Part shown: one piece after another, positions 8,888-19,180 of the stretch | Numbering within the stretch: the first letter of the stretch is position 1 | Layout of the letters: each line of letters opens with the position of its first letter | From: CBDFNC01 sp965249895 | Lineage (GTDB): Bacteria; Pseudomonadota; Gammaproteobacteria; Enterobacterales; CBDFNC01 | Direction of reading: 5' to 3' | Assembly: GCA_965249895.1 (NCBI GenBank) | Contig: CBDFNC010000003.1 | Span: 186,001-250,000 of the forward strand | Length of the DNA: 64,000 nt | Program-made: the position numbers and the translations under genes | The notes under the pieces: model-generated | What the model saw: only the letters and a program-made list of their open reading frames with translations | Told to the model about the DNA's origin: nothing | Databases searched by the model: none

Positions 8888-9832
8888 GTGAAAGCCAAAA
8901 TAACACTTCTGGAGTTAACCACACTCACTGCATTATCGCTCTCCGCCTGCAACAGCTCAGACAACAATAAAAGTAAGGCTGTTTCGGAAAATACTCATAT
9001 CGAGCTAAGACTACTGGAAACAACAGATATCCATGCAAACCTGGTGAGATCCACCCTATCTATAAAGCCATGAATACCCTTAACTATGACGTCGGTAATT
9101 TAGGTAATCATGAATTTAATTTTGGCCTGGATTTCCTTAATGAAGCCATCAATGACGCAGCGTTCCCATATATCAGCGCCAATGTCTTTAAAGACGACCA
9201 AGACGGCGACGCCAGCAATGATGAAAACTATATTAAACCGTACCTGATCAAGGAGAAAACCTTTGTCGATACCACAGATAAAGAACGTAAACTAAAAGTA
9301 GATGGCATAGACGCCATTATGTTCGGTCATTCACACCGAAACTTTCCGGGAACCGACTATGCCGGCATTGCGGACCAGGGGGTAGATATTGAAAAAGGCT
9401 CTATCAATGGCATTACCGCTGTTATGCCCGGCTTCTGGGGTAACCACCTTGGCCAGATCGATTTGTCTTTGGTTTACCAGGAAAAAAAGTGGACAGTCGC
9501 TGATTACCAGTCCAGTGTAACTCCTATTTTTAAACGCGATGAAAATCGTAACCAAATCCCCCTGGTTGAGCCGGACCAGGCCTTACTGGAAGCCGTTCAG
9601 GAAGAGCATCAAGGCACAATAGACTGGGTTGCTGCTCCTTTTGCGATTGGCACCTTCAGCCAACTGCTTCTTTGCCCTGGTGCAGGATGATCCCTCCATT
9701 CAAATCGTTACTGATGCACAAATCTGGTACACCAAGCGACTTGCCCAGGGTACAGAATATGAATCACTACCTATTCTCTCTGCGGAATCCCCACTCCGTA
9801 CCGGCTTTGGCGGACCAGAAAACTACACATAA
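8888..9832 (+). pseudogene. Broken 2',3'-cyclic-nucleotide 2'-phosphodiesterase/3'-nucleotidase (CpdB-like)
   Basis: The fragments match the periplasmic CpdB/UshA family in order: a lipoprotein-like leader (LSLSAC), LLETTDIHANL (metal site 1), then in another frame HPIYKAMNTLNYDVGNLGNH (GNHE motif), GIDAIMFGHSH (GHxH motif), VMPGFWGNHLG, and in a third frame FALVQDDPSIQIVTDAQ and LRTGFGGPENYT. The junction near 9048 drops about 60 residues and changes frame. A second in-frame deletion near 9298 removes the stretch between LKV and DGIDA. A frameshift near 9665 and loss of the C-terminal half complete the damage. A functional enzyme is about 650 residues and would release nucleosides from cyclic nucleotides in the periplasm. 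Confidently a decayed gene. Confidence 0.88.
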
Positions 9833-10130
9833 TGAGGCTCGGATTGGTTACTATTTACTCTGCAAATGTGTGCCACGCATTCCCTTATTTTAAATCGCAA
9901 CGATGACTTCAAATCACCTTAGCCAGCAATATTTGCACAAATAGAAATAGTTGACATATTAGCCAATAAATACCACTTAGTTCGGTTCATACAAGGACCT
10001 AATGCGAGCGATGAATCGGGCAACTATATAACGCTCATTTTCGCGCTAAATTCATCTCCTTTCCTTTGAATCTGCTCACTTTAATGCAAAGTCAATTGGT
10101 ATATTCTAACTTCTCCTCCATAGTCCTAAG

Positions 10131-10733
10131 ATGTATATGACGGAAAAACAACAAAGGCTGGTCCAGTTAAGACGTTCGTTTGAGCACAAAGTGAAAATGG
10201 ACGATAAAGCCTGGTCAGCCGCTGAAGATCATTTCGAACTGACCCACTTCAGCAGAAAGCAGATGTTCTTTTCGGCGGGAGACATATCCGATAATGTGAA
10301 TTTTTTGCTTGAAGGCATAGGTAGGTATTTCTATAGTGATGAGCAGGGTAAAGAGCGGAATAAATCATTCGCCAAACCCCCTGGTGCGGTAACAATATTA
10401 CCATCCCTCATTAACGGCTCCCCTTCCCCTTTTAGCGCCCAAGCACTTACAGATTGTACTTGTATAACTATAAGATACGCGGATTTAAAGGCGTTAAATA
10501 AGAAGAACCTTTGCTGGTCTCAATTGAGCCTGGTGTTGTTCGAAGAGCTGGCGTTGCGGAAAGATGTGCGCATCGCCCAGCTGCTGATGTGTTCAGCGCC
10601 TGAGCGTTATCAGCTGTTTCTAGAAGAATTTGGCCCGCTGGTTGAGCTTATTCCTAACTATCAAATCGCGTCATATCTAGGCATTACTGAAGTGGCTTTG
10701 TCCAGGATACGAAGAAAAATGAATCTCACGTAA
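10131..10733 (+). CDS. Crp/Fnr-family transcriptional regulator
   Basis: The 200-residue protein contains a cyclic-nucleotide-binding-like beta-roll (about 25-120; FSAGDISDNVNFLLEGIGRYFY) followed by the long dimer helix and a C-terminal helix-turn-helix (about 165-198; NYQIASYLGITEVALSRIRRKM). It lacks the Cys cluster of FNR and the conserved cAMP phosphate-binding R-S motif, so its ligand is unknown; it resembles the short Crp-like regulators common in Bacteroidetes and some marine gammaproteobacteria. The start ATG 10131 has a nearby second Met (codon 3). It stands alone, and no neighbouring target is obvious. Confidence 0.8.
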   Translation: MYMTEKQQRLVQLRRSFEHKVKMDDKAWSAAEDHFELTHFSRKQMFFSAGDISDNVNFLLEGIGRYFYSDEQGKERNKSFAKPPGAVTILPSLINGSPSPFSAQALTDCTCITIRYADLKALNKKNLCWSQLSLVLFEELALRKDVRIAQLLMCSAPERYQLFLEEFGPLVELIPNYQIASYLGITEVALSRIRRKMNLT

Positions 10734-11001
10734 AAATGGATCGATCCCTATAAATACAGCGGTGACTGTAGGTGTAAATAGAGCCTCAACCATAAGAGCA
10801 TCAAGTCTCTTTTTATGTAGTTCAGGGCAGTGTTAAAGCAACGCATCGAGTACAATTTTGTGTTGTTAGCACACTATCTTTTTCATTTTTAGTGAAGTTA
10901 TTTGGTTACCCGGCAAGCTGCGTGCCTGCGACCCTACCTTATGATGTATATCGAAACCTTGAGCTAACTCTTCAGATTTAGACCAATAGTCGGCTACTGG
11001 T

Positions 11002-11748
11002 CTAGCCTCCTCCGGTAACATCAATAAAAGTGCCGGTGGAATATGCTGCCTGCTCAGACAATAGCCAAAGGATAGCGTTAGCGACATCTTCTGAAGAGCC
11101 GCCTCGTTTCATGGGGATCCTATCCCTGAGCCTGTCTACACGTCCTGGCTCACCGCCACTGGCGTGCATTTGTGTATAAATCAACCCGGGACGAACACAG
11201 TTCACCCGGATCCCTTCAGCGGCCACTTCCTTGGCAAGCCCAATGGTCATGGTATCAACCGCGCCCTTGGATGCCGCATAGTCCACATATTCACCGGGTG
11301 ACCCTGTTCTTGCAGCGCCTGAGGACACATTCACGATAGCGCCGCCTAAACCACCCAGTTTTGTCGACATGCGTTTTACCGCCTCTCTGGCACAGATAAA
11401 GCTGCCAATTACATTGGTGGTTAAAATGCGCTGCAAACGGGCCGCATCCAGGTGTTCCAGTCGGGTTTGCTGCTCCAATATGCCCGCATTATTTACCAGA
11501 GCAGTCACCCGCCCCAACTTCTTATCTATGGCCTGGTACATCTGAACCACTTGTTGCTCATCGCCAATATCGGCCCCGTAAATCATGGCTTCAGCACCCA
11601 GCCCTGTGATCTTGTCGGCCAATGCTCGTGCCTGCGCTTCCCCTTTGTGGTAATTAACGCAAACCGCATACCCCTGCTGCGCTGCTTGTATAACTGTTGC
11701 AGCACCAATCCCTCTGCTTCCACCTGTCACTAGAATCACTTTTTTCAT
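11002..11748 (-). CDS. Short-chain dehydrogenase/reductase (SDR)
   Basis: The 248-residue classical SDR has the Rossmann motif TGGSRGIG (8-15), NNAG (86-89), S142/S143, the catalytic Y157 and K161 (DYAASK), and ends in DVTGGG as typical NAD(P)-dependent sugar or acyl oxidoreductases do. The open frame extends upstream to 11952, but ATG 11748 is chosen because AAGGAAG precedes it and the Rossmann fold starts immediately. It is monocistronic and divergent from the DUF2339 gene. A hairpin, TAGACCA...TGGTCTA (10979-11004), overlaps its stop codon but lacks a good U-tract. Substrate not predictable. Confidence 0.88.
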   Translation of the reverse strand: MKKVILVTGGSRGIGAATVIQAAQQGYAVCVNYHKGEAQARALADKITGLGAEAMIYGADIGDEQQVVQMYQAIDKKLGRVTALVNNAGILEQQTRLEHLDAARLQRILTTNVIGSFICAREAVKRMSTKLGGLGGAIVNVSSGAARTGSPGEYVDYAASKGAVDTMTIGLAKEVAAEGIRVNCVRPGLIYTQMHASGGEPGRVDRLRDRIPMKRGGSSEDVANAILWLLSEQAAYSTGTFIDVTGGG

Positions 11749-11930
11749 TGCTTCTTCCTTATACAGCACTAAATAACCACTAGGGCCAGCAATGACCATA
11801 CCACTACTACTTAGCTGAATCGAACTCCAGAACAAAGCTTCAGCAAGATCTATATCCACTTGAGGGAAATAGGATTTTTCGCATATTAGGTTATGATTAG
11901 AATTTCTTGGGGCTAATTTCAGGAGCGACA

Positions 11931-14804
11931 ATGGAGCTGGAAATCCTTGCACTGCGTAAAGAGCTCAGGGAACTTGAGAGCCAGGGCAAGGTATTATTTA
12001 ACCAAGTCAACAAACTAACTAAGCGGCTTGAACAGCTGGAACAACAGACAGCTACCAAGACATTTCTTAAAGACCAGCCCATTTATGATCAGCCTCAGCA
12101 CCCGAAAAACATTCCTCCCCAAATGATTAGTGACAAGTACTCCCCTGAGACCAATAGTCAGCAAGAAACAATTCGCCACGAGATTAATTCAAGTGTAATA
12201 GAGCAGGCGGGAATCCAATGGGGTACAGCTCTGCTGGGTCCATTTTCTGCGGTAACTCAACAGCTGAAAAGTTTTTACCAACACTACCTGGATAAGGGCT
12301 TGGGGCCGGTATTTTTAATGACACTGGCGGGTATTGTTACCCTTACCCTGGGGTTCGGTTACCTGCTGCAATATTCCTACAATCACTGGTTATCAGATGT
12401 GGGAAAAGTACTCACTGGATTTCTATTCGCAAATGGTGTGCTTCTGACAGGGTTTTGGATTTGCAGAAAAAAGGCCGATATGTTCGATTATGGCTCGGGC
12501 TTAGTGGGTTTATCCCTCATATTGAATTACCTATGTGGGTATTTCCTTGGGCCCTATTATGGTCTGATCACCCCACTATTTAGTTTGCTTTTATTGCTCT
12601 CCATCAGCTGCGCGGGTTACTGGTTATCACAAGTGTTGGCGACCCGAATTGTGGCCGTGATAACCCTGCTAGGTGGCTCGGCATCGCCGCTGATTTTGGG
12701 TGACAATGCCCTGACACCACAGCTTTACTTCCCTTATTTACTCTTGCTTGCCGGATACACCTGGTTTGTTAGTCGAAAACTAAACTGGCCGTCAATGCTG
12801 GTGCTGGCGGGTTTAACCCATATTGGCGTTATTGAGCTGTATATTGTATTTCAGGAGCAATACCTGACCAGTCAAAATTTCCTGGATACCATTGCCTTGA
12901 TTTGTTTACAGGTGATGTTTTACCTCTATACCTTAAGCGCTCTGTTTAAACTGGACCCAGTTAAACCCGACAAACTCTTGTTATTACTTCCCAGTACGCA
13001 ACTGGCATTTATCGTTATGGCGCTGATCCAGCTGACAGATTCCGCCGGGATCATTATGTTATTTCACGCACTGGTTTTTACCTCACTATTTTGGCTCAGG
13101 GCTGGTCACGCACTATTTCACTCTATAAGCCTGGTTTTTGCAGGGGTCTTTTTCGGTTTTTCGGCATTGCTCTTATTGGGTGATGAATTTAAAGGCATTA
13201 TCTGGTCCCTGGAAGGGCTACTCTTGCTGTGGCTGGGTCTGAGGCACAGGTTTATCTCGGTCAGAGCAGAAGCTTATGTGCTACTTGTGCTGGGGCTGGG
13301 ATCAATTGGCTGGGTAACTGTGAACTGGCTTTTGGTGACCGACTACCCGGTTTTCGATATAAACTGGGCCTCTCTTCTGATCTGCTGCCTGCTATTAAGA
13401 ACATCCGAATACTTGTTGCTAACTCATTCAAAGACATTGATTTCTAGCGAAGCAAGAGTTCAAAAGATACTTGCTGAATTAGTTTCTATTTTACTGGTTT
13501 TACTAATTTTTATCTCCGGGCTAATTTTAGCTCCGAAGCTGTACTTGAACCTGGCTCTACCGGCCATGGCTATGCTGCTTTATCGAGCTAGCAAGCAGCA
13601 ACTCAAAGTGAGTGAAAGCTTGGCTTGGTTGATGTTTTTACCCCTGATCGTAGTAATGTGTTTTAGTGCATTAGAAGCTGGCAACTTTCACTTTATGGCA
13701 CAGAGTCTTAGCGGTAAGCTGGCCCGGGTCGAGGTTTTTGCCGCCATGTGGGGGATTGGTTGGTTTTACGCCAGCTATTACCCTAGCTCCAAATGGCAGC
13801 GATTGGCAAATGGGGTAAAACTCAGTTTTTACATGCTCTTGCCGCTGATATTTTTACCTAAGATATGGCGCTCCTATACAGAATTTATCCCTCTGGCGTT
13901 ATGGGCTTCCACATTTATTAGCCTTGGCCTAAACCAGCTGGTCAGGCATCGTTTTACCCAATTGGAATCCATCTTACTCTCGTTTGCAGCAATTCTAGTG
14001 ACCACTCTTTTCTGCTTACTCCACGATCCCATCGGCCTGATAGCCTTAACCATTGGCGCAGTATTCTATGGCTCGCTGCTTTATTTTGGCCTGGACAGGC
14101 TAACCAGTGCATTAAGATTTTTCTATCAATCAGCCTTGTATTACTTTGCATTGGTGATCTCTGTCGTCTCCTTTGCCTTAACGGACAACTGGCATATCGC
14201 CATAGTGATACCAGCTATTTACTTGTGGAGCTCGCTTTTATATTGGCCCGTATTACCTCCATTGAGGGGCAACCTGTACCTTGCCTACAGTTTGGCATTG
14301 CTGATGCCTCTGCTGGCTCTTATGCTACATACTGTTTTATTAGTGATGGACAACCCTGCCTGGCTGGCAAGCCTATTGGATCTATCCCTGCTGTTGTTGA
14401 TTGCCTGGGGGCTTAAAAGCAAACCTGGATTCGCTTATTTTACCTATAAGTTGTTAGGTTATAAGGATCTACTCTGGGGCTGGCATTTACTGCTTATCTG
14501 GAATTACTTATTGGCCGCCTCCCAACTACCAGCCAATATAGCCGCTCCGCTAAGCTCCATACTGCTGGTGTTACATGGTTGTGGGCTGATGTTTATCAGC
14601 TTAAACGCCAGGTTTTCCACCCTTATCAAGTTAGCCATAGCAGTATTTGTTGTAGCTTGTGGCAAGATATTATTGCTGGATATGGCCTCATTTTCCTTGC
14701 TACAGAAGGTTATTGCCTTTATGGCGATTGGCGGAACATTACTCCTGGTCGCCTACCTATATCAACAATCCAGACAGAAGCTGGAACTAAAGAATATGCC
14801 CTAA
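11931..14804 (+). CDS. DUF2339 family large polytopic membrane protein
   Basis: The 957-residue protein has an N-terminal cytoplasmic coiled coil (about 1-45, LRKELRELESQ...KRLEQLEQQ), a polar linker and then more than twenty consecutive hydrophobic helices from about residue 125 to the C-terminus. This layout and length are characteristic of DUF2339 proteins, which are widespread in Gram-negative bacteria and of unknown function. The longer frame begins at 11907, but ATG 11931 has CAGGAG at the right distance and starts the coiled coil (MELEILALRKEL). The gene is single and divergent from the SDR. A role in the envelope or transport is only a guess. Confidence 0.85.
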   Translation: MELEILALRKELRELESQGKVLFNQVNKLTKRLEQLEQQTATKTFLKDQPIYDQPQHPKNIPPQMISDKYSPETNSQQETIRHEINSSVIEQAGIQWGTALLGPFSAVTQQLKSFYQHYLDKGLGPVFLMTLAGIVTLTLGFGYLLQYSYNHWLSDVGKVLTGFLFANGVLLTGFWICRKKADMFDYGSGLVGLSLILNYLCGYFLGPYYGLITPLFSLLLLLSISCAGYWLSQVLATRIVAVITLLGGSASPLILGDNALTPQLYFPYLLLLAGYTWFVSRKLNWPSMLVLAGLTHIGVIELYIVFQEQYLTSQNFLDTIALICLQVMFYLYTLSALFKLDPVKPDKLLLLLPSTQLAFIVMALIQLTDSAGIIMLFHALVFTSLFWLRAGHALFHSISLVFAGVFFGFSALLLLGDEFKGIIWSLEGLLLLWLGLRHRFISVRAEAYVLLVLGLGSIGWVTVNWLLVTDYPVFDINWASLLICCLLLRTSEYLLLTHSKTLISSEARVQKILAELVSILLVLLIFISGLILAPKLYLNLALPAMAMLLYRASKQQLKVSESLAWLMFLPLIVVMCFSALEAGNFHFMAQSLSGKLARVEVFAAMWGIGWFYASYYPSSKWQRLANGVKLSFYMLLPLIFLPKIWRSYTEFIPLALWASTFISLGLNQLVRHRFTQLESILLSFAAILVTTLFCLLHDPIGLIALTIGAVFYGSLLYFGLDRLTSALRFFYQSALYYFALVISVVSFALTDNWHIAIVIPAIYLWSSLLYWPVLPPLRGNLYLAYSLALLMPLLALMLHTVLLVMDNPAWLASLLDLSLLLLIAWGLKSKPGFAYFTYKLLGYKDLLWGWHLLLIWNYLLAASQLPANIAAPLSSILLVLHGCGLMFISLNARFSTLIKLAIAVFVVACGKILLLDMASFSLLQKVIAFMAIGGTLLLVAYLYQQSRQKLELKNMP

Positions 14805-15129
14805 GGGGACTTATGGCGATCACTGAGTCCGTATCAGCCTCAGCGCCACAGGTTTTAAACCACTGTGCTTAATCGTATTCCAAAATATTGTTCCTGAACT
14901 CAGTTATCTCACCCAGCTCAACCCCTACGATGTAGCATAGGTGCACCAAGCCACATCAGGACTTCGTGAGTAAGTAGTTACTTTCAACCAAGCCACCAAA
15001 ATAAAATAGACTTGTACCGAACACTCCTAACTGTAAGCAGTCAGTTCAGGCATAGCTAACAGAGGTCCACTAAACTCTTTATTCAGATAAATATTCCAGC
15101 GGCTTGAATAAACCGCCGGATAACCAGTC
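14805..15129. other. Intergenic region without a recognisable gene
   Basis: About 325 bp between the convergent DUF2339 and UPF0149 genes. All frames are broken by stops. I see no clear terminator hairpin with a U-tract and no repeat. Confidence 0.4.
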
Positions 15130-15744
15130 TTATTTATTTGCCTTAAGCTCACTCATGGCTTCAGCGGCAGCAATCTTACGGCCAAACAATGCAAGGTAAC
15201 TGATCCCCTTAGGTAAATCTTTAAATACCTGATCTGGAGATGGTATTTGATCTTTTGGTCTATCTTTTAGCATTTGCGGCAAACTGGGGTGGCCGGACAA
15301 CACCATACAACCCACCAACACCTGAGAAACCAGCTCTTTGGCATCTTCACCAAGATTAGACAATCTGTCGCCCCAAAGGTCTGATAACCAATGATACCCT
15401 TGCAGAAATCCGGCTGCGTAAGCTTTCAACTCGGCATTGGCATTGCCGCTTTCGCATGCACAGTTATCTGGAAACTGGAAACCAGCTTCTGTTTTCAGGC
15501 TATCTACGGTTTGCTGGAAATAACCCATGATCTGACGAATAAATTCATCTCTGGCATCGTCATCAATCTCGCTGGAGATCTTCTGCTCCACAAACAGCAT
15601 TGGCCACCAATCTTGGGTAGGAATAAGCGCCGGCGCACTAAGTACAGCCAGGGTAAAACCTTGTGCCTGTACGGGCCCCATAATTTTGTCTTTTAAAGCC
15701 TGGTGGTTAATGGCTTTGATCAGGTTTTCAGTGCTGTACGACAT
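15130..15744 (-). CDS. UPF0149 (YecA/YgfB-like) family protein
   Basis: The 204-residue, mostly helical, soluble protein has the UPF0149 pattern: an N-terminal helical domain with D-W-W-P-M-L-F, a middle segment KAYAAGFLQGYHWLSD (residues about 108-123) that is the most conserved block of the family, and SQVLVGCMVLSGHP further on. Family proteins are about 180-230 residues, and E. coli YgfB has been linked to transcriptional regulation; the biochemical role is still poorly defined. A 3' SEC-C zinc motif (found in YecA) is absent. It stands alone, with no operon partner. Confidence 0.8.
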   Translation of the reverse strand: MSYSTENLIKAINHQALKDKIMGPVQAQGFTLAVLSAPALIPTQDWWPMLFVEQKISSEIDDDARDEFIRQIMGYFQQTVDSLKTEAGFQFPDNCACESGNANAELKAYAAGFLQGYHWLSDLWGDRLSNLGEDAKELVSQVLVGCMVLSGHPSLPQMLKDRPKDQIPSPDQVFKDLPKGISYLALFGRKIAAAEAMSELKANK

Positions 15745-15981
15745 AGAGATTCCTTAAAATTTGACTGCCCCAGATAATAAGTCATTCAGTATAGAGACAA
15801 AGACTACAAGCCATTAACTGTGAACACGATCTTAGTCGCTGGCAAAAAATCCAAACAGGCTACGAACAAACTTTACTGTAACCCTGCGACTCGGAGATTG
15901 TTAAACCTACAATTTTATCAATAGGTAGTCGCTTAAACTAATCTTGTATGATAAAAATGAAGCAAAACTATTAGGGTTCTC

Positions 15982-16710
15982 ATGATGAAAAAAATATTAA
16001 CCGTTCTTGCTGCTTTTCCCTTTCTTTTAGGACTAACCGGTTGCCAATTTGGGGATATAAAAATTGGCACAAAAACAGAGCTAAGAACCATCAACCTGGT
16101 ATCCAACCCGATAGATATTAACAACCTTAACTCCAAAGGGGACATAATCGCCAAGGTCACTGAGAACACTAACTTCGGTGATTTTTCAGATCTCGTATCG
16201 TTAGATCTGAAAGGCAATACCAGCGGAACCTTTTTATTTAAGGCGATGGATACCAACAACCAGACCCCATTAACTGCAACTCATCAAATTTCCCTTGGCA
16301 ATGGTATTCAGTACCTACTTTATAACTACGGAAAAGTAGGCGCCCCGGGTGAGGCGAGCCCAAAAATGCGAGAGAGTCAGATTAATACGTCGGATACTAA
16401 TTCCGCTAATGTCAGAGTGCGTTTTGTCCATGTTTTCCCTGAAGAGCTAAACGAAATAGATATCTATATAAATGGGGAAAAACGAGTTGAGGGGCTTGAT
16501 TATAGTGATGTGTCTGCTTCGCGGGCTTACACCCCCAACGGAGCAGATAAATTGTTAGTCGTAAAAGCTGGTCAGAATTCATCCATACCAGAAAACCAGC
16601 TGCTTTCCCAAGACTTGACCCTTAACATCGGCGGCAGTTACCAGGTATTTATCTCTCCTACCTTCCCTAACTCTGTGACTGCGTCAGCCCTTGCCTTTAA
16701 AGAGAAATAA
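15982..16710 (+). CDS. Lipoprotein with DUF4397-like C-terminal region
   Basis: The 242-residue protein carries a type II signal peptide: basic MMKK, a hydrophobic core and lipobox L-T-G-C with C21 as lipidation site (next residue Gln, which favours outer-membrane sorting). The region about 130-220 (VRVRFVHVFPEELNEIDIYI, then YTPNGADKLLVV) has the 'vRvvH..pda..vdvyv.g' pattern of DUF4397 beta-sandwich domains found in surface proteins. No catalytic residues are apparent. It is followed by the chemoreceptor gene 121 bp downstream on the same strand, but that gap is long enough for a separate promoter. Function unknown. Confidence 0.7.
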   Translation: MMKKILTVLAAFPFLLGLTGCQFGDIKIGTKTELRTINLVSNPIDINNLNSKGDIIAKVTENTNFGDFSDLVSLDLKGNTSGTFLFKAMDTNNQTPLTATHQISLGNGIQYLLYNYGKVGAPGEASPKMRESQINTSDTNSANVRVRFVHVFPEELNEIDIYINGEKRVEGLDYSDVSASRAYTPNGADKLLVVKAGQNSSIPENQLLSQDLTLNIGGSYQVFISPTFPNSVTASALAFKEK

Positions 16711-16831
16711 ATACCTCAAAAGGGGATCAAGCCTCCCCCCATTCACAATTTCCACTCAAGTCCACACCTCCAAACTAAAAATCATGCTAAATTCAGCTTA
16801 ACTAACTAGGGAAGATAAAAATTATAGGGAA

Positions 16832-18967
16832 ATGAGCATGAAGCTATCCATTCAATGGAAGATCACTTTACTATCAGGTGCTTGCCTGGTGCTATTTGCC
16901 ACTGTGTTAGTCGGTTTTTTTCTGTATTCAGGAGCTCAAAACCAGCAACTGGTGAAACAACAAACCATGGCAAACCTGGAGGAGGCTGCCGAACTCTATA
17001 TGCAGGCACTGGGTAAAGAGCAGGAGAAGGAAGTAAAAAGTTACTTCGATATTGCTTATAACCGGGCTGATATGCTGGCAAAGAGTGTCAGTTTTATCCA
17101 GGCGGATGCGGCGGAAAATTTTACCCATAGTGAGCAAGTCAGAAGTATGCTCAACAATATGGTCAAGCAAACCCTGATCCAAATGCCTGATGCGCTTGAG
17201 GTATTTATCACCTATGAACCGGATGGACTGGAAGGCGAAGACAGCAACTATGTTAACGCAGAATACGTAGCCTCTAACGATATCGGTCGTTTTACCCCTT
17301 ATTGGCAACGTAAACCTCCCGGTGATATCAGCCTGAAACCTGTACCAGAAAGCTTAATTAGCAATGCCAGTCCTGATAAACATGGTTCTGCCCAAAACCA
17401 GAAATTCAAATGTTCTCTCACAACCAGTGCTCCTTGTGTACTAAACCCAAGCCTGACTGAATTCGGCGGTGCTAAGGTATTAACCAGTACGGTTACTGTA
17501 CCCATTTTATTCGAAGATAAAGCCGTGGGTGTCGTCGGCATCAACCTAAACCTGGCTGGCTTGCAAAAGCTTATCGAGCATGTAGATCAGCGTATGTTTG
17601 CGGGCTCTGGTGACTCTTTGCTATTAAGCGCCAACGGCCTTATTTCTGCCTTTGATAAGCAGTCAGAACTGGTTGGTTCGTTAATACAAAACAGCCCGTT
17701 ATCTGAGATAGCCGGGCTAAAACAAATCGAGCCAGGGGTGCGCTGGAGCCAAAACAATGACCAGTTATTGGCAATGATGTCCATTCCTATGCCGGGGTTC
17801 AGCAAGCCCTGGTTACTATATTTAGGTGTTCCCCGAGAGCAGGTGATGGCCAGCGCCGAAGCATTAGATAAAAACCTGACGGCACAAAACCAAAAATCCA
17901 CACTCTGGGTACTTGTGGTTGGCATTATCTCTGCTGCTGTTGCGCTTTTAGTCATCTGGTTAGCCTCCCTCAGCATAGTTCGTCCCATTCAGGCCGTCGC
18001 CAATCGCTTACAAGATATAGCAACCGGTGAAGGTGACCTGACCCGCAGGTTGGAAATCAACAGTAAAGACGAAGTAGGCGAACTGGCCCACTGGTTTAAT
18101 GAATTCGTAAACAAGCTGCAAGGCACGATAAAACAGCTGGCCAACTCCATCGACAGTGCCAAGGAAACCGCCGAGCGGGCTTCAGCCATCTCAATGCGCA
18201 CCTCAGAGGGTATGCAGGTACAATTTAGCGAAGTAGACTTAGTGGCAACCGCAGCGGAAGAAATGACAGCTACCGCCAGAGAAGTCTCTGAAAGCGCCTC
18301 CAATTCGGTATCCGTGTCAGAACAAGCCAATGCCACGGCAACAGAAGGAAAGACTGTAATTCAGGGCACCATACAAGCGGTACAGTCTCTGGTACAAGAA
18401 ATTGAAAGCGCCAAACCAGCAGCCGATGACCTGGCTCAAAATAGTGAGAATATTAGCTCTATCCTGACAGTGATCGAAAATATCGCGGCACAAACCAACC
18501 TGTTAGCCCTGAACGCGGCGATAGAAGCGGCTCGAGCCGGGGAACAGGGTCGTGGTTTCGCAGTTGTCGCCGATGAAGTCCGCAGCCTGGCAGGCAGAAC
18601 CCAGGACTCCATTATTGAAATACAGACAGTGATTGAACAACTTCAGTCGGGTACAGAAAAAGTTGTTTCAGCGATCTCTCAGGGTAACGATAAGGCTGAA
18701 CAGACCGCCGCTCAGGTTAACCAGACAATAGTGGTACTCGAAGATATTACTGCTCAGATCGGCCAGATCTATGAGCTCAGCAGCCATATTTCTAATGCAG
18801 CCGAAGAGCAGAATCAGGTATCTAACGAAATTAATAACAACGTCGCCAATATCCGCGATGTAAGCCAATCCATTACTCAGGAAGCCGATGCTTCCGCCAG
18901 CATTGGTCAGGAACTTGAAGAGCTGGCTAAGGTCCAGTATCAATTGGTGAATCAGTTTAAGGTTTAA
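16832..18967 (+). CDS. Methyl-accepting chemotaxis protein with periplasmic Cache-type sensor
   Basis: The 711-residue protein has TM1 (about 11-33), a large periplasmic domain (about 35-355) of dCache type with ITYEPDGLEGEDSNYVN and an internal pair of cysteines (KCSLTTSAPC), TM2 (about 360-383), a HAMP domain (about 384-440) and a cytoplasmic signalling domain (to 711). The kinase-control tip is intact (NLLALNAAIEAARAG...GFAVVADEVRSLA). There is no C-terminal CheR-binding pentapeptide. It senses a small extracellular ligand and controls CheA/CheW at the membrane. The ligand is not predictable; no chemotaxis operon lies nearby, as is normal for dispersed receptors. Confidence 0.93.
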   Translation: MSMKLSIQWKITLLSGACLVLFATVLVGFFLYSGAQNQQLVKQQTMANLEEAAELYMQALGKEQEKEVKSYFDIAYNRADMLAKSVSFIQADAAENFTHSEQVRSMLNNMVKQTLIQMPDALEVFITYEPDGLEGEDSNYVNAEYVASNDIGRFTPYWQRKPPGDISLKPVPESLISNASPDKHGSAQNQKFKCSLTTSAPCVLNPSLTEFGGAKVLTSTVTVPILFEDKAVGVVGINLNLAGLQKLIEHVDQRMFAGSGDSLLLSANGLISAFDKQSELVGSLIQNSPLSEIAGLKQIEPGVRWSQNNDQLLAMMSIPMPGFSKPWLLYLGVPREQVMASAEALDKNLTAQNQKSTLWVLVVGIISAAVALLVIWLASLSIVRPIQAVANRLQDIATGEGDLTRRLEINSKDEVGELAHWFNEFVNKLQGTIKQLANSIDSAKETAERASAISMRTSEGMQVQFSEVDLVATAAEEMTATAREVSESASNSVSVSEQANATATEGKTVIQGTIQAVQSLVQEIESAKPAADDLAQNSENISSILTVIENIAAQTNLLALNAAIEAARAGEQGRGFAVVADEVRSLAGRTQDSIIEIQTVIEQLQSGTEKVVSAISQGNDKAEQTAAQVNQTIVVLEDITAQIGQIYELSSHISNAAEEQNQVSNEINNNVANIRDVSQSITQEADASASIGQELEELAKVQYQLVNQFKV

Positions 18968-19170
18968 CAAAAGAGGGGGGTACTAAGAAAAAAGTGCTCC
19001 CCATCCATCAAATTTCACTTGAATTAAGGGGGACTATTTCTGGTAATTAGTACCCGGCAGAAAACTCACTTTTAAAGCACAACTTACCTATTGCTGATAA
19101 GTTGATTATTATTGGCTTGGGTTATTTATAACCAGAATGGTTATTTTTGCTTGGTTATTATAAGAAATTG

Positions 19171-19180
19171 TTATAACAAG
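19171..19180 (+). repeat. Left copy of direct repeat flanking the IS
   Basis: TTATAACAAG; an identical copy lies at 20845-20854 on the other side of the element. The left copy is part of a perfect 12-bp palindrome (TTGTTATAACAA, 19168-19179). Confidence 0.6.

Noticed and set aside
10866..11087. 73-codon frame on the minus strand overlapping the end of the SDR gene
   Set aside because: It overlaps the well-supported SDR in another frame, has no start signal, and the unique part resembles no known protein.
18974..19010. GGGGGTACT...AGTGCTCCCC hairpin after the first chemoreceptor gene
   Set aside because: The stem is imperfect and no U-tract follows, so it does not qualify as a Rho-independent terminator.
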